Assembly (NCBI RefSeq): GCF_018812025.1
Contig: NC_063045.1
Location: 58,041,275 to 58,105,274, forward strand
Source: Megalobrama amblycephala
Lineage: Eukaryota > Chordata > Actinopteri > Cypriniformes > Xenocyprididae
Direction of reading: 5' to 3'
Length of the DNA: 64,000 nucleotides
Shown here: piece after piece, positions 22,401 through 32,800 of the stretch
Position numbering within the stretch: the first letter of the stretch is position 1
Layout: each line of letters opens with the position of its first letter
The notes under the pieces: model-generated
What the model saw: only the letters and a program-made list of their open reading frames with translations
What the model was told of the DNA's origin: nothing
Database searches by the model: none
Made by a program: the position numbers and the translations under genes

Positions 22401-23621
22401 CTGCGGGGAAGCACGGATGGCAACATTTTTTTTTTTTTTGGGATGAACGGTCAGACCAGTGCCCTGAAACGGCGAACCGGCAGGGAACATCTGAACTGAC
22501 CGCTCTACAACCTCTTCTTCTTGGAGGATCACTGGAAACCGCACACGAAAGACAAACAATAACACAGAGCGCTTTCTGAAGACACAGAAGCTGGCGTTCT
22601 TTGTTCTCAGGAGTGTTTAATAGTTTCCTGGTCCGTGACGTCACCCGCTCTGATGTCCCGTCACCCTATTGGTTCGATTTCACAAGTGCTTCATGACGCA
22701 ATCACGCAGAGGCGTTCCCAAAGCGCTCGACGCAGTGTTGATGTTCCCATGAAAGGGAACAAAGTAATTGGTTTTACTTTGTAACAGTAAGAGTTTTTAT
22801 CTCCCAAATCTGACTTTTTTCCTCAGAATTGTGTTATACAGTCAGTGAGCAATAATCTCACAATTTTCCAGAAGAAGTCAGAGTTGCAAAAAAAGTCAAA
22901 ATTGTGAGATATAAACTTGCAATTTTCTAGAAAAAAGTCAGAATTATGAGAGAAAAAGTCACAATTACCTTTTATTTACAATTACAAGGGACTCACAAAC
23001 AACTATTGCAAAACATGTAAATAGTTGACAAACAGTTAAGATTCAAGGGTATGCACATTTTTGAATGGAGCAATTTTTATAAATTCAGTCATTTTGTCTT
23101 ATGTAAACATCTGTTGAAATAGCTTATTAAGGACAGTACTAAATAAAAATAACATGCAATTTTTATGATCCCTTTTATTTTGTTTAAATTATTAAAATAT
23201 TGCATATTCTGCAAGGGGTATGAAACTTGAAACGAGCTGAAAACGAGCAGAACCGTAGCCTAGGATGCTTTTGCAGTGTCAGAGCCAGAGAATCACCAAT
23301 TCCCGTTTACATTAATTGCCTGTCACAGTTTACAATAATGTTTAAATTAAATGAATGATATTAAAATTCAAAGTAATCACCTTGGTAATCTAAAATACTT
23401 TTCGGATCTAACTGTAATTAAATACAGTTACTCAAATTTTTTATTTTAAATTATGTATTTCGTTACTCCCCAACTCTGGCTGTTAGTCAACTTTTTCAGC
23501 ACATACCAATTAAACACTTGTAAAAGTCATCGTAATATGCTGTTAAATAATCAGTCTCACCAGTGAAGGTCAGGTGTGGCAGCAGAGAGGAAAACAGGAG
23601 CAGAGAGATGATGATGGTCAT
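9319..23621 (-). CDS. Granzyme/mast-cell-protease-like serine protease P2 (5 exons, 13-kb intron 1)
   Basis: S1-family serine protease. Exons on the minus strand: 23621-23561, 10498-10348, 10219-10075, 9808-9560 and 9474-9319; phases 1, 2, 0, 0; 253 residues. Signal peptide 1-20; activation peptide AHVNVG; mature chain begins IVNG. Triad His67, Asp114, Ser205, with GGSCQ joining GDSGG. All eight cysteines expected for four disulfides are present, including 191 and 220. Oddity: the substrate-binding strand, SFG in P3, reads IFSE here, so the highly conserved Ser214 is Ile and one residue is inserted. Intron 1 is about 13 kb of nested transposons, while the same intron is about 100 bases in P3 and P4. 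Splice sites and frame are intact, so I call it a gene, but the long intron and changed strand leave function uncertain. Confidence 0.82.
10578..11273 (+). repeat. 5' LTR
   Basis: 696 bp, TG...CA ends, direct copy of 19691-20391. Confidence 0.92.
12104..12584 (-). mobile_element. Solo LTR, minus strand, inside the LTR retrotransposon
   Basis: On the minus strand it begins TGTCACGGTTCATG and ends TTTACGTGACA, with a TATATAA box and an AATAAA signal in the order expected for an LTR. Flanks are GACAG and GACAA, a 5-bp duplication with one change. Overlapping open frames on the minus strand (12063-12430) are reading frames through this LTR and not genes. Probably Gypsy-type, judged by end motif and duplication size. 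Confidence 0.7.
13649..14910. mobile_element. Non-autonomous hAT
   Basis: Terminal inverted repeats TAGTGTTAATTTC and GAAATTAACACTA, flanked by the perfect 8-bp duplication CTTGAATG (13641-13648 and 14911-14918). The outer parts are rich in TTTAGTC/GTCTCGTC motifs. The open frame at 14381-14833 is an accident of this and the nested element. Confidence 0.9.
14235..14613. mobile_element. MITE-like inverted repeat nested in the hAT
   Basis: AAGCCTCGTTTACACTGC at the left end is matched by its reverse complement with one change at the right end, and GGCTCGTTACGGCT-type sequence just inside also recurs inverted. The block is GC- and CpG-rich compared with its host. I cannot identify a target duplication with confidence. 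Confidence 0.6.
14911..16160. other. LTR retrotransposon interior, no coding frame recognised
   Basis: Sequence between nested insertions. I looked for RT, protease and integrase motifs on both strands and saw none. Open frames at 15246-15690 on the minus strand resemble nothing I know. Confidence 0.4.
16169..17540. mobile_element. Non-autonomous hAT with internal (TA)n
   Basis: Starts CAGGGCCGTGCACAGAC and ends GTGCACGTGCCTG (imperfect inverted repeats). The 8-bp duplication GTCCTCAG is perfect (16161-16168 and 17541-17548). It holds a poly-C run (about 16226-16237), a long (TA)n tract (about 16362-16412) and a (CT)n tract near 17100. No transposase frame. Confidence 0.9.
17549..19690. other. 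LTR retrotransposon 3' interior, AT-rich, non-coding
   Basis: AT-rich sequence leading to the polypurine tract. The frame at 17550-17777 opens near the nested hAT boundary and I cannot assign it. No env-like or pol-like frame is evident. Confidence 0.4.
19691..20391 (+). repeat. 3' LTR
   Basis: 701 bp, TG...CA ends, directly preceded by the polypurine tract at about 19675-19690 and followed by the ACAT target duplication. Confidence 0.92.
20501..22760 (-). mobile_element. Decayed DIRS-like retrotransposon
   Basis: Inverted termini: about 20543-20700 and 22590-22745 are reverse complements (GGGAACGCCTCTGC, AAGCACTTGTGAAATCG and others). Minus-strand pieces include a tyrosine-recombinase N-terminal segment at 20708-21022 ([20 protein letters not shown]), an RNase-H-side segment at 21248-21514 ([20 protein letters not shown]) and scattered RT-end fragments up to about 22320, all in different frames. 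Gag and the RT core are missing. The P1 hAT copy shows the empty site (between GTAAC and AAAGTAATTG), and no target duplication is apparent, as expected for DIRS. It is related to but clearly different from the copy at 29999-36604. Confidence 0.82.
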
Positions 23622-23948
23622 GATGAAGATGATCAGTGAGCTCTCACTGGCTAAACATGGTGTAATACTGCTGGGTGGAGTCATTGAGCGGACTGTTACT
23701 TGCTTTTTAAAAAAAGTGTAGATCAACACGATAAGAAAGCATTCTTGTTAAACTTTGTTGTTTCATTGAAGACGGTTTGGATGATAAGAATTAAGAATGT
23801 AAACATGCATTCTAAATGTTTTACAGTTCATAACTGTATATCATTAACTGATATAATGTTAGTATACAAACCTATTAAAACTACAAAATGTGATTTGCAG
23901 CTTTTAAAAAAAAAACATAAAGTTGGTAATCTCTTACTGCCATCTCTT

Positions 23949-23997
<49 letters not shown>

Positions 23998-24480
23998 GGC
24001 CATCCACCTGATCAAAAAGAAAACATGAATCATTGCACCATTCTTCCATTGCACCATAGTCTGATGCTGACATGCCCGTTGTAGGCTGTAGACACTTACT
24101 GGTCTGCGGTTACGCATATGTATACACTCTAAAAAAAGCTGGGTTGTTTCAACCCAAATCTGGGTCAAATATGGACAAACCCAGCTGTTGGGTCACATAT
24201 TTTAAATTACAATTACATTTTAAATTACATGTCCACATTTGACCCAAATTTATTAAACAACCCAGCATTTTTTACAGTGTAGCAAACTACAATACACTGT
24301 GTGCTCTGACACATTTCTGAATCAAGCTTTTTAGCAATTGAGCTACAGTAGCTCTTCTGTGTGATTGGACATGATAGACTAGCCTTTGCTCCCCAGTGGG
24401 ACCCCATGACCCTGATGCAACAAAAACTCAGGCCAAAGATGCATAAAAACATCTTTTATAAACCCATCGCAAATGTTTTC
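23622..24480. repeat. P2 5' flank with (CA)n and Tc1 remnant, no gene
   Basis: The flank matches 4562-4960 (P1) with a (CA)n tract at about 23951-23995 inserted. The segment at 24000-24085 matches part of the Tc1 relic near 5270-5350. Where P3 and P4 have a TATA-like box, the P2 promoter reads AGTATTACACC, and it also lacks the TTTAAA kept by P1. Open frames at 23700-24168 run through the CA repeat and are not genes. Confidence 0.6.
24125..24279. mobile_element. Short MITE
   Basis: Terminal inverted repeats CACTCTAAAAAAAGCTGGGT and the complementary ACCCAGCATTTTTTACAGTG-type end (as CCCAGCATTTTTTACAGTG), about 155 bp. The matching P1 flank at about 5360 lacks it. Target duplication not clear. 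Confidence 0.65.
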
Positions 24481-25674
24481 TTGAAAGTGCAATCTATCAA
24501 ATGTAATTAACTAATCATCTGATAATATTAAATATCAAGTGTCTGTATAATATGTGTTCTTTTGCTTCATGTATTGCTCAGCTAAACAGGCCAATAAGAG
24601 ACTATTTATCACTGCATCACACCACCCTCTACTGTCTGGTCTAGTACAACAACCACCCTAAAGCAGCCAGATGAAAAAAACAAACAAACAAAAGAACATA
24701 TAAACTATACCATTTTCACATAGGAAAATCAAAACAAAACACATACATGAACTTTGAACACTGGGAAAAACAGTGGTCTAATAAACAATCAGCTCCCACA
24801 CAATTACATGTTCAATACACCTACATTCATACACCATTAAAATATACAAATCACATTTAGACCATACATTACAATTAGTTAGCCTTATACATTAAAAATA
24901 AATAAATAAATAAATATTAGCATAAAACCCGGATTATATTAATTTGAGTTGTCAAAATAATCACAGAAATCTCATTTGTTATTATCTATTCATTAAAAAA
25001 CAGGGACAATACATTTTTTTGAATGTTTTTGTTTTTTAATTGTTCTGGGTTCCCCATATTATTAGCCTACATTAATAACTATTATTATTACATTTATTAT
25101 TAGGATTTTTGATTTTAATACAATTCACCAAAAAACTATTAAACTAATATTAACCACTATAAAAACAATATGCCTATTATGTTATAACAAAAGTACACCT
25201 TTACAAAATCACATTACAAAAATAAAACAACATAAATATAAGATATCTAAAACATTTTTTAACATTTATTATTGAATTTAATAGAATTATCACTTTCACA
25301 AGCTGTTTATAGCCTACAGAAATTACAAATTTTTAAACTGTTAACTAATTTTAAGTATTATTTTGCATTTTAGACTCATTTTAAACACTAAGTTGCAAGT
25401 GTATTATTATTTTATTTTTTTATTTATTCATATCCGAGTGTAACTTCACATACAGTTCAAACGTTGTGACTGGGGACATTTAAAATTGTCCAAAACAATC
25501 CCGCACCCTGTTGAAGCCCTGTTATAAAACACAAAACCATATTACTCTAATTTAACAAGAATAGTTAGTATGTTACTACCTTGAAAGTTGATAACGATAA
25601 CGATGTTTCTTTTTATAATTGATGATAATGGCACTCTACACTGAGGCCGATTTTCTAGGCCGATATGGAACTAT
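24481..25674. repeat. Duplicated 5' flank then AT-rich DNA, no gene
   Basis: 24481-24910 is a copy of 5380-5830. 24911-25674 is AT-rich with no coding frame I can support. Confidence 0.45.
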
Positions 25675-26038
25675 TGTCATGATCATTACTGGGAGTGCCC
25701 TTGTCTGCTACTAGAGGGCACTCCAACCCGGACTCTTGTTTTCACCCCTTGGACTTCATTTCCCATAACCCACTTCCCGGACTCATTATCCCGTTCATTG
25801 CACCCAGCTGTTTTGTGTTTCATCATTAGTGTCTGCCTATTTATACCCGGTTTGTTTTCTACTTTGGTTATGGTGTTTTCATGTATGGTTCTCCTGGTCT
25901 CTGTTTTGGTTTTTGTGTTTTTTGTATGGGCTGACTTTATGGATTTTGACCCTTGCCTGTCTGTGGATTACGTTCTGGAATTCCCCATTAAATGCTGCAC
26001 ATGGATCTTACCAGTTTGTCTCTGTACAATCCGTGACA
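25675..26038 (+). mobile_element. Solo LTR, plus strand
   Basis: Starts TGTCATGATC and ends CCGTGACA, with a TATTTATACCC box in the middle and an ATTAAA polyadenylation-type signal near the end. The perfect 5-bp duplication ACTAT flanks it (25670-25674 and 26039-26043). Structure points to recombination of a Gypsy-type element down to one LTR. The open frames at 25798-26128 are within or across this LTR and are not genes. Confidence 0.85.
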
Positions 26039-26043
26039 ACTAT

Positions 26044-27195
26044 ACTCTCATTATGGCGTAATGATCAAGGAACTTTGCTGCCGTACCATGGGTGCAGCAA
26101 GCGCAATGATATTACGCACCGCCTGTGACCCCCTGCTTGCACAGGGAGCGTGCCTTGCAACCATGGAGACATTTGTGAGAGATGGGGTCCACAGGAAAAT
26201 GAGCCAAATCAGTCAATCCAATTGCTTGTAGATCCACTTTTAGCAGCAATATCTTGAAGTAATAATTTTCTGTATGACTTTATCATTTTTTCACATCATT
26301 CTGAAGAAACTTTGGGGTTTGTGGTTATTTGTTCATGCACAGCTCTCGCCACAGCATTTCAGTCGGGTTGAGGTCTGGATTTCGACTGAACAATTGCAAC
26401 ACCTTGATTTTTTTTCTTTTTCAGCCATTCTGTTGTAAATTTGCTTGTGATCTTCAGATCATTGTCCAGTTGCATGTTCCAGTTCCAGTTCAATCTCTCA
26501 TTTTAATTCAGTTGTCACTCATGAAACTTTGAAGTGTGTACTATGCAGAATGAAAAATAAACCTTTATTCAAATTACGGATGGGCTATATACAGAAAGTG
26601 AGCAAAAAGCGCTGGCTTTATAATCAATTAAGCTGATATCACTTCAGTTCAGCTGCAGCGCAAGCACACTGACTGAGTGAAAACTCCTGTTATATTCGAA
26701 AAATCTGTCTGTGCTGCACAATGAAACTATTATTTACTTCGTAATTATACTTTGTTGGTTATGAATAAGAGATTGGCCATTGCATTCACATGCTCAGCAA
26801 ACATGTTGGCTACAATGCTGCACATTGTAAAAACACATTGTAAACAGATCTGTTTGAGGGTCTTCACAGCGCGCTCACACAAATACGCACGTGAGCATTT
26901 AACATGCACATACCGGATACACACACACGCAGGTTTGTTTTGCTATCTGAGGACATTCCATAGGCATAATGGTTTTTATACTGTATAAACTGTACATTCT
27001 ATCCCCCTACACTACTCCTAAACCTACTCATCACAGAAAACATTCTGCATTTTTACATTTTCAGAAAAAACTTATGCTGTATGATTTATAAGTTTGTTTC
27101 CCCATAGGAACCTCAATTTAGGTCCCCACGGTGACATGAGTCCCCAGGAGTCTGTGGTCATTCAGACTGAAGTCCCCACCGGGATAGAAAAACAT

Positions 27196-27228
<33 letters not shown>

Positions 27229-27316
27229 GGTTTCCATGTTTTATGGGGACTTTCCATAGAGATAATGATTTTTATACTGTACAAACTGTATATTCTGTCT
27301 CCTAACCCTAAACCTA
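26044..27316. repeat. Dispersed repeats with CA microsatellites, no gene
   Basis: 26900-27330 contains the TTTTATACTGTA/CCTAAACCTAC repeat twice, with (CA)n at about 27197-27226. Related copies lie at 29400-29730 and 55160-55290. The rest has no recognised feature. Confidence 0.45.
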
Positions 27317-28640
27317 CCTGTCACAAGTCACCTTTATTTATATAGCTTTTTACAATGCAGATTGTTTTAAAGCAGCGTTACAGTGATAACAGGAAAATAA
27401 TGGGCTGTTTTTGGGCTGTACATCAGCTCTAGAAGATGTGCTCTAGAATGGTGGCATTGTCCAGCTTAAGAAAGTTCAGTGTTGATTTATTTCCACTGTA
27501 CAATCATTCGTTATTCATTTAATTCATTTATCTATAGCAGCTCTGGAGAAAACAGTGATGTCATCGTCCAGCTCAGTTCAGTTTGCATACAATGGTTTCA
27601 ACAGACGTTTATCACACTTCCTATATCTGGTAAGTGAAGCAGTGTATCGTTGCTTCCAGTCCCATCGCAACGCAATCAAAACTAATGGCTGAATCCTCGT
27701 CGATGTTACTGCAGCGTGTCCGGCTGCTAATTCTAAATGACGACACCCTTACCTAAGTTTTCATGAGACTGATACAGCAGGATGAAAGTTCTTCTAAAAT
27801 GATACGCAGGAGTATGTTCATGTGTAGTATGCATTAGTCACTAGTTTAGAAGACTGACACCATATGGTGAAATAATCACATATGTTTACAAGCCACTGCT
27901 TTCTCAGATTGGCTTATGTTGGATTAAAACTACAAGTTTTGAGTCTGGAAAATTCTGTACACCGTAATCATCTCTTCTTCTGTCTCTGAAAATGTCCGGA
28001 TTTTGAAATCATCCTGTGGATGCTCATTTTAAGAGGCATTTATTCAACTAGGTGATTACGACACACACTGAAGATATACATAACTAGAAGAATAAGTACA
28101 CCACTTCGACAAGCACTGCCGGTAACTAATTCTGCTGTGATAAAGGTCTAATGCAGGCAGTAATATTGTTGAATATTAAGTGTCTCTGACTAAGCAAGCC
28201 AGAGACGACAATGGCAATGAACCCAAACTCTGTCAGGTGACAGAATGGGGAAAAAAAAAACCTTGGGAGAATCCAGGTTCAGTCATAGGGCCAGTTCTGA
28301 CCAACAAACGAACAGTGCATGATTATAATTCAGGCAGCATTACAGGTCAGAAGTCAGCTTGGAGTCGGAACATTCAAAATATTTAATCCAGTACCATCTG
28401 GTTGAAGATCGGATTCATCTTGCTGGTATGAAGACAGGTTTGTTGAGGATCTGTGCTACTGTCTGTTATGTCAGTGAGGCCTTCACAGGGGATAGTCTAG
28501 GTGACACAATCTCTGCTGACACTTCAGGGATGTGTTGGGGTCATATGTAGGGTGCTGGTCCTCCATCTGATCTAGATACGGCCCGGATCCGGCTGACTAT
28601 GGTAAACCTTGCGATGAACAGAGGGACTAATATTAGTGTA
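27317..28640 (-). mobile_element. L2-like LINE 3' UTR copy
   Basis: CACCTTTATTTATATAGC next to the unit's 3' end, TTTTTACAATGCAGATTGT and, further in, the GGTTTGTTGAGGA and GGATCCGGCTGACTA blocks line up with 61131-61940, the 3' UTR of the LINE at the right edge. Minus-strand orientation. Open frames inside (28180-28550) are UTR. Confidence 0.7.
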
Positions 28641-28645
28641 GATGA

Positions 28646-28928
28646 CTGTGGCGAGGGGGGCGTGGTTCAGCGAGGTCTGCAACTGGAGAGAGCGTCGGGA
28701 GACGCGTGGTAAGCGAGTGGGTTAAATGTAAATTACGAACACCTGTTTCTCATTCCAGTAATTGGCGCGGAGACAGGATAAAACGCCAGGAGAAGCAGGA
28801 GTGTGCGAGAGAGAGAGGGACTGCTGACCGAAACACTGAGCACGACAACAGCACTGGAGAGAAGCCCTATTGTGGATTGTTTATACCGATCTTGGAGTGA
28901 AGCCCTGTTGTGGATTGTTTATTTTCAG
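28646..28928 (+). mobile_element. Probable LTR fragment inserted in the LINE
   Basis: GTGGCGAGGGGGGCGTGGTT starts an abruptly GC-rich block (to about 28928) that breaks the LINE: LINE sequence equivalent to about 61937 stops on its left and resumes, at the equivalent of about 62175, on its right. It has a GATAAAA promoter-like motif and a repeated GAAGCCCTRTTGTGGATTGTTTAT. The 3' end is not TG...CA-like, so it may be truncated. Confidence 0.4.
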
Positions 28929-28930
28929 AT

Positions 28931-29340
28931 CTATAGATCTATAGATCTACTGCCTACAGTTGATTTTGATATTCTAGGTATTATCAACTGGCCTGAATTC
29001 TGAGATTGCAATAGACATGAAGGACAATAATGCAATAAGATCTCGCTCAAGTACTGGGGAGCTAAACCGTTTAATGCATTGTAAGAATTTAGGAAGGTTT
29101 TAAAATGTATACAATGTTTAATAGGGAGCCAATGCAGTGTTGACAGAACCGAGCTAATATGGTAATTTTCCCTGGTTCTAGTAAGAACTCTAGCTGCTGC
29201 GTTTTGGACCAGCTGGAGTTTGTTTATTAACAGTGCAGGGCAACCACCCAGTAGAGCATTACAATAATCTAGCCTTGAGGTCATGAACGCATGAACTAAC
29301 TTTGTTATTGAGAGCATATGTCATAGTTTAGATACATTAT
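28931..29340 (-). pseudogene. L2-like LINE ORF2 C-terminal fragment
   Basis: A 128-residue minus-strand frame with KLVHAFMTSRLDYCNALL, LINKLQLVQNAAARVL, LHWLPIKHCIHFK and LNGLAPQYLSE: the region downstream of the RT domain in L2-like LINEs, matching 62151-62543. It lacks the RT core. Confidence 0.82.
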
Positions 29341-29998
29341 TAAGATGGAAGAATGCGGTTTTACAGATGCTAGAAATGTGGCTTTCAAATGAACAATTGG
29401 TATCAAAGAGCACACCCAGAAAACCTTCTGCATTTTACATTTTCAGAAAACATCATTTGATTTATTAGTATGATTTGTAAGCTCCTTTCCTCATGGGGAC
29501 CAAAAAATGTCCCCACAAGGAAAAGTATTTCATATATTGGCATCTTTTCTTCGCATAATGTAGGGCACACACACACTCACACACACATTTGTTTCACTAT
29601 ATTAATGTGGACATTGCATAGACTCCCACTGATTTTATATTCAATAAATTAATATATGATATTTAAATAGTATACTGTTATTTCCTGTGGCCTAACCCTA
29701 ACCCTAAACCTATACCCATCACAGAAACGTGCAAAACACTAGATTTACATAAAAAGTATGTGTAAGTATAAGGGAACAATATAGGTAAAGTCTTGGGAAT
29801 AAATGGGTAACAACCAGGAAAATAACAATTTACTTATACTGTAAGTATTTCAGAACAAAGGGGTAATTATACTGTTATGATAGACAACAATCTTACGTTT
29901 GGGAGCAACTTAGCGAGAATATACACTAGGCACCTTTTTGTAATAATAGTATACAAATATATAAAAGCTTTTTTAAATTATGGGGTAGGCTACATATC
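29341..29998. repeat. Dispersed repeat and third copy of the protease 3' flank
   Basis: 29400-29740 is the CCTAACCCTAAACCTA-type repeat with CA tracts. 29757-29998 copies about 8113-8354 and stops exactly where the DIRS element begins; the flank continues at 36605. Confidence 0.6.
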
Positions 29999-30046
29999 GT
30001 ACTCGGTTACTAACGTAACCTCGGTTCCCTGAGATACGGAACGAGG

Positions 30047-30252
30047 AAAGTCTCCTTTTTCCCTGCTACTGAAGCCTTTTTCAATAACGCAGTGCAACTG
30101 CACCGTCATTGGTTCACTCATAGACAAGTTGTTGAACCAATGACGGCGCGGCACAGCTGCGCGGCCTATGGCGACAAAGCATGCGAATATTCCCACCGAA
30201 ATGGGCGGGGTTTCGTGCTATATAAGCAGGCATTTCGCCATAGGATTTCAGG
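30047..30252 (+). repeat. DIRS inverted terminal repeat, left
   Basis: Reverse complement of about 36364-36570 with scattered mismatches, including the blocks AAGCCTTTTTCAATAACGCAG and CCAATGACGGYGCGGC. It contains a TATATAAGCAGGC promoter-like stretch. Confidence 0.88.
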
Positions 30253-30313
30253 TCATTCGACTGAAGCGACGACACTGAAGCCGCAGCCTCGTGGCACGGC
30301 ATGTATCGCAGTA

Positions 30314-30399
30314 CTCGTTCCGTATCTCAGGGAACTGAGGTTACGTTAGTAACCGAGTACGTTCCCTTTCAATACTTCACTCGTACTGCGTATGGGGGA
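30314..30399 (-). repeat. DIRS internal complementary region
   Basis: 30314-30360 is the reverse complement of the left terminus (29999-30045), and 30361-30399 is the reverse complement of the right terminus (36566-36604) with four or five mismatches. The two halves abut. In DIRS1-type elements this region templates joining of the two ends into a circle. Confidence 0.93.
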
Positions 30400-31091
30400 A
30401 CGAATTCAACCACACCGTGCCACGGCTGGGAACGACTGGACTTGCCTTGGGCACCGATAGGGAACCAGTGGGCAAGTGAGGAGGCCGAAGCCCCCTCACT
30501 TGCTAAAGCGAGTAGCAGAGCGGTTTTCAGCGTCAGAGGCCTAAGGTCAGCTGAACGCAGTGGCTCAAAGGGAGGTCCTTTGAGAGCCCTGAGGACCAGA
30601 GAGAGGTCCCAGGTAGGGACAGTGAGAGGACGGGGAGGATTTAACCGCCTAGAACCTCTCAAGAAACGCACCACAAGGTTGTTTCGTCCCACTGACTGGC
30701 CAGCAATAGGAGCATGAAACGATGCAATGGCTGCTACGTAGACTTTGAGCGTTGAGGGGGCGCGACCCATATCCAAACGCTCTTGGAGGAAAGACAGTAT
30801 CGGTGATACGTCACACTCCACTGGGTCTATGTTGCGTGCAGAGCACCAGCCAACAAAGACAGACCATTTCTGAGCATAAAGGCATCTCGTGGACAGCGCT
30901 CTAGCATGAGAAATAGTATTTAGCACGTCCCCTGGGAGGTTAGCAGGCTCCCATCTAGGGACCAAAGGTGCAAAGCCCACAGTTCTGGCTGAGGGTGCCA
31001 GATCATCCTGTTTGCCTGAGAGAGGAGGTCCTGTCTCAGAGGAATTGGCCACGGGGCTTTCGTGGAAAGCCTGAACAGCTCTGAGGACCAA
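30369..31091 (-). pseudogene. DIRS tyrosine recombinase, C-terminally truncated
   Basis: 240-residue frame. The N-terminal two thirds read as a core-binding (SAM-like) domain: ARALSTRCLYAQKW at about residue 63, then SFLQERLDMGRAPSTLKVYV at about residue 100. The catalytic domain begins at LTLKTALLLALASE (about residue 187) and is then lost: the frame leaves the family and stops within 40 residues. The Arg-His-Arg-Tyr catalytic set is absent. The same protein is recognisable in the smaller DIRS relic at 20708-21022. Confidence 0.85.
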
Positions 31092-31528
31092 ACCTGGCTC
31101 CTCCAGAGCGGCGCCACTAGGAGGACTCTGTGTTTGTCTTCCTCGATCCGCCTGATGACCTGAGGGATCAGAGCGATCAGGGGAAAAGCGTACAGGAGAG
31201 CACTGGGCCAGGCATGGGCTAGCGCATCGTCCTCTTTCGAAAAATAAATTGGGCAGTGAGAGTTGTCTTTTGAGGAGAAGAGGTCAACCTCTGCCTTCCC
31301 GAAGAACTCCCAAATTCTGAGAACTATCTGTGGGTGGAGCATCCACTCGTCTGAGGGGACATTGCTCCGAGATAGCATGTCTGCTCCCAAGTTCATTTTC
31401 CCGGGTATATGAGTCGCCTTGAGCGACTGAAACCTCGGTAGAGCCCATTCCAGAAGACGTGTCGCCAGAGCGCATAAGCGGCTGGACGAAAGACCGCCCT
31501 GGTGATTTATGTATGACACCACTGTCAT
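30920..31528 (-). pseudogene. DIRS pol: RNase H side and linker
   Basis: 202-residue frame with [45 protein letters not shown] and YAFPLIALIPQV, the segment following RT in DIRS elements, ending with PELWALHLWSLDG. It is frameshifted relative to the RT frame upstream and overlaps the recombinase frame downstream in another phase, as DIRS pol and recombinase frames often do. Confidence 0.85.
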
Positions 31529-31600
31529 GCTGTCCGAATTGGACTAAGACGTGACGTCCTGTCAGATGCATCTGAAATGCCCGAAGGGCTCGCACAACTG

Positions 31601-32800
31601 CTAGCATTTCGAGACAGTTGATGTGCAGATGGCTCTCCTCGTGGGACCACGAGCCGAAGGCCGGCCTTCCCTCGCAAAGTTCAGCTGCAGTCCTAGGTTG
31701 GATGCGTCTGTCGAGAGCACGGTCCTTCTGGACACTGCTCGTAGGGGTACTCCTAGACTGAACCAAGTGGGGTTCATCCAGGGTTTGAGAGCTGCCAAGC
31801 AGGCTTGATTGACCCTGAGATGCAGGCGGCCACGCCGCCAGGCATGAGGAGGGACCCGGAACTTCAACCAGTATTGCAGAGGCCGCATTCGAAGAAGGCC
31901 GAGCTGCAGAACTGGGAAGGCGGAAGCCGTCAGCCCTAGCATCCTCTGGAAAAACTTCAGAGGGAGAAAGGCTCTTTTCTTGACAGAAGCCGCGAGCTGC
32001 TGAATAGCCAGAGCGCGCTCTGGTGAGACTATAGTCGTCATACGGACTGAGTCGAGAACTGCACCCAGGAATGTTATACGCTGGCTGGGGAGCAGTGAGC
32101 TCTTGGCAAATTTGACCCTGAGACCCAGGCATTCTAAGTGGCTGAGTAGCACGGATCTGTGGTGCTCTAGCTCATCTCGAGATTGGGCTAGAATGAGACA
32201 GTCATCGAGATAATTGAGAATTCCCATCTGTCTCAGAGGAGAAAGAGCCGCGTTCATGCACTTGGTAAAAGTGCGAGGAGCTAGGGACAGGCCGAACGGG
32301 AGGACCGTGTATTGATAAGCCACTCCCTCGAATGCGAATCTCAAGAATCGCCTGTGATGGGGGGCTATCTGGATGTGAAAGTACGCATCTTTCAGGTCCA
32401 GAGAGCAGAACCAGTCCCCGGGACAAATCTGTGCGAGGATCTGTTTCAGCATTAACATTTTGAACTTCCGTCTCATGAGGGAAAGGTTCAAAATTCTGAG
32501 GTCCAAGATGGGTCTGAGACCGCCATCTTTTTTGGGGACAAGGAAGTAGCGGCTGTAAAAGCCCAACTCGCTCTCTGAGGGAGGCACTATTTCTATGGCC
32601 CCTTTCTCCAGCAGAGACGTCACTTCTGATCGGAGGACATGCACGTCGTCCGTGTTTACTGAAGTGGGAAGAATGCCACTGAAACGCGGGGGTCTGCAAG
32701 CAAACTGGAGTGAGTAACCGTGAGATATTATCCCCAGAACCTATTTTGACACTCCGGGGATGGCCTGCCAGGCCTCGACCTGCGAAGCGAGGGGTTGAAT
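31601..32800 (-). pseudogene. DIRS reverse transcriptase
   Basis: A 347-residue frame starts at an ATG at 32644, but homology continues in frame upstream through LQFACRPPRFSG and, beyond a TAG where the family normally has Trp, through WQAIPGVSK. Catalytic motifs are intact: LDLKDAYFHIQI (about residue 82 from the ATG), LPFGLSLAPRTF (about 114) and NYLDD (about 143). After TDASNLG (the RNase H start) the frame is lost near 31690, where a shift leads to the next frame. It makes cDNA in the parent element; this copy carries at least one stop and one frameshift. Confidence 0.9.

Larger units (their letters stand above)
10523..23478. mobile_element. hAT in P2 intron 1, split by later insertions
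   Basis: Orthologous to the hAT in P1 intron 1: it starts CAGGGCTGGGTAGG at the same base and ends CCAACTCTG next to GCTGTTAG (23479-23486). The left duplicate has decayed to GCAGTTAA (10515-10522). Only about 10523-10577, 20392-20500 and 22761-23478 are hAT sequence. The rest is an LTR retrotransposon and a DIRS relic that landed inside it. Confidence 0.88.

Noticed and set aside
22136..22644. ORFs of 123-147 residues on both strands
   Set aside because: Lie in the decayed 5' part and inverted terminus of the small DIRS element; no gag or other family features.
23700..24168. ORFs ending in His-Thr or Cys-Val runs
   Set aside because: Read-through of the (CA)n microsatellite; no conservation in the paralogous flanks.
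30092..30717. Plus-strand ORFs of 85 and 138 residues
   Set aside because: Shadows of the DIRS inverted repeat and of the recombinase frame on the opposite strand.
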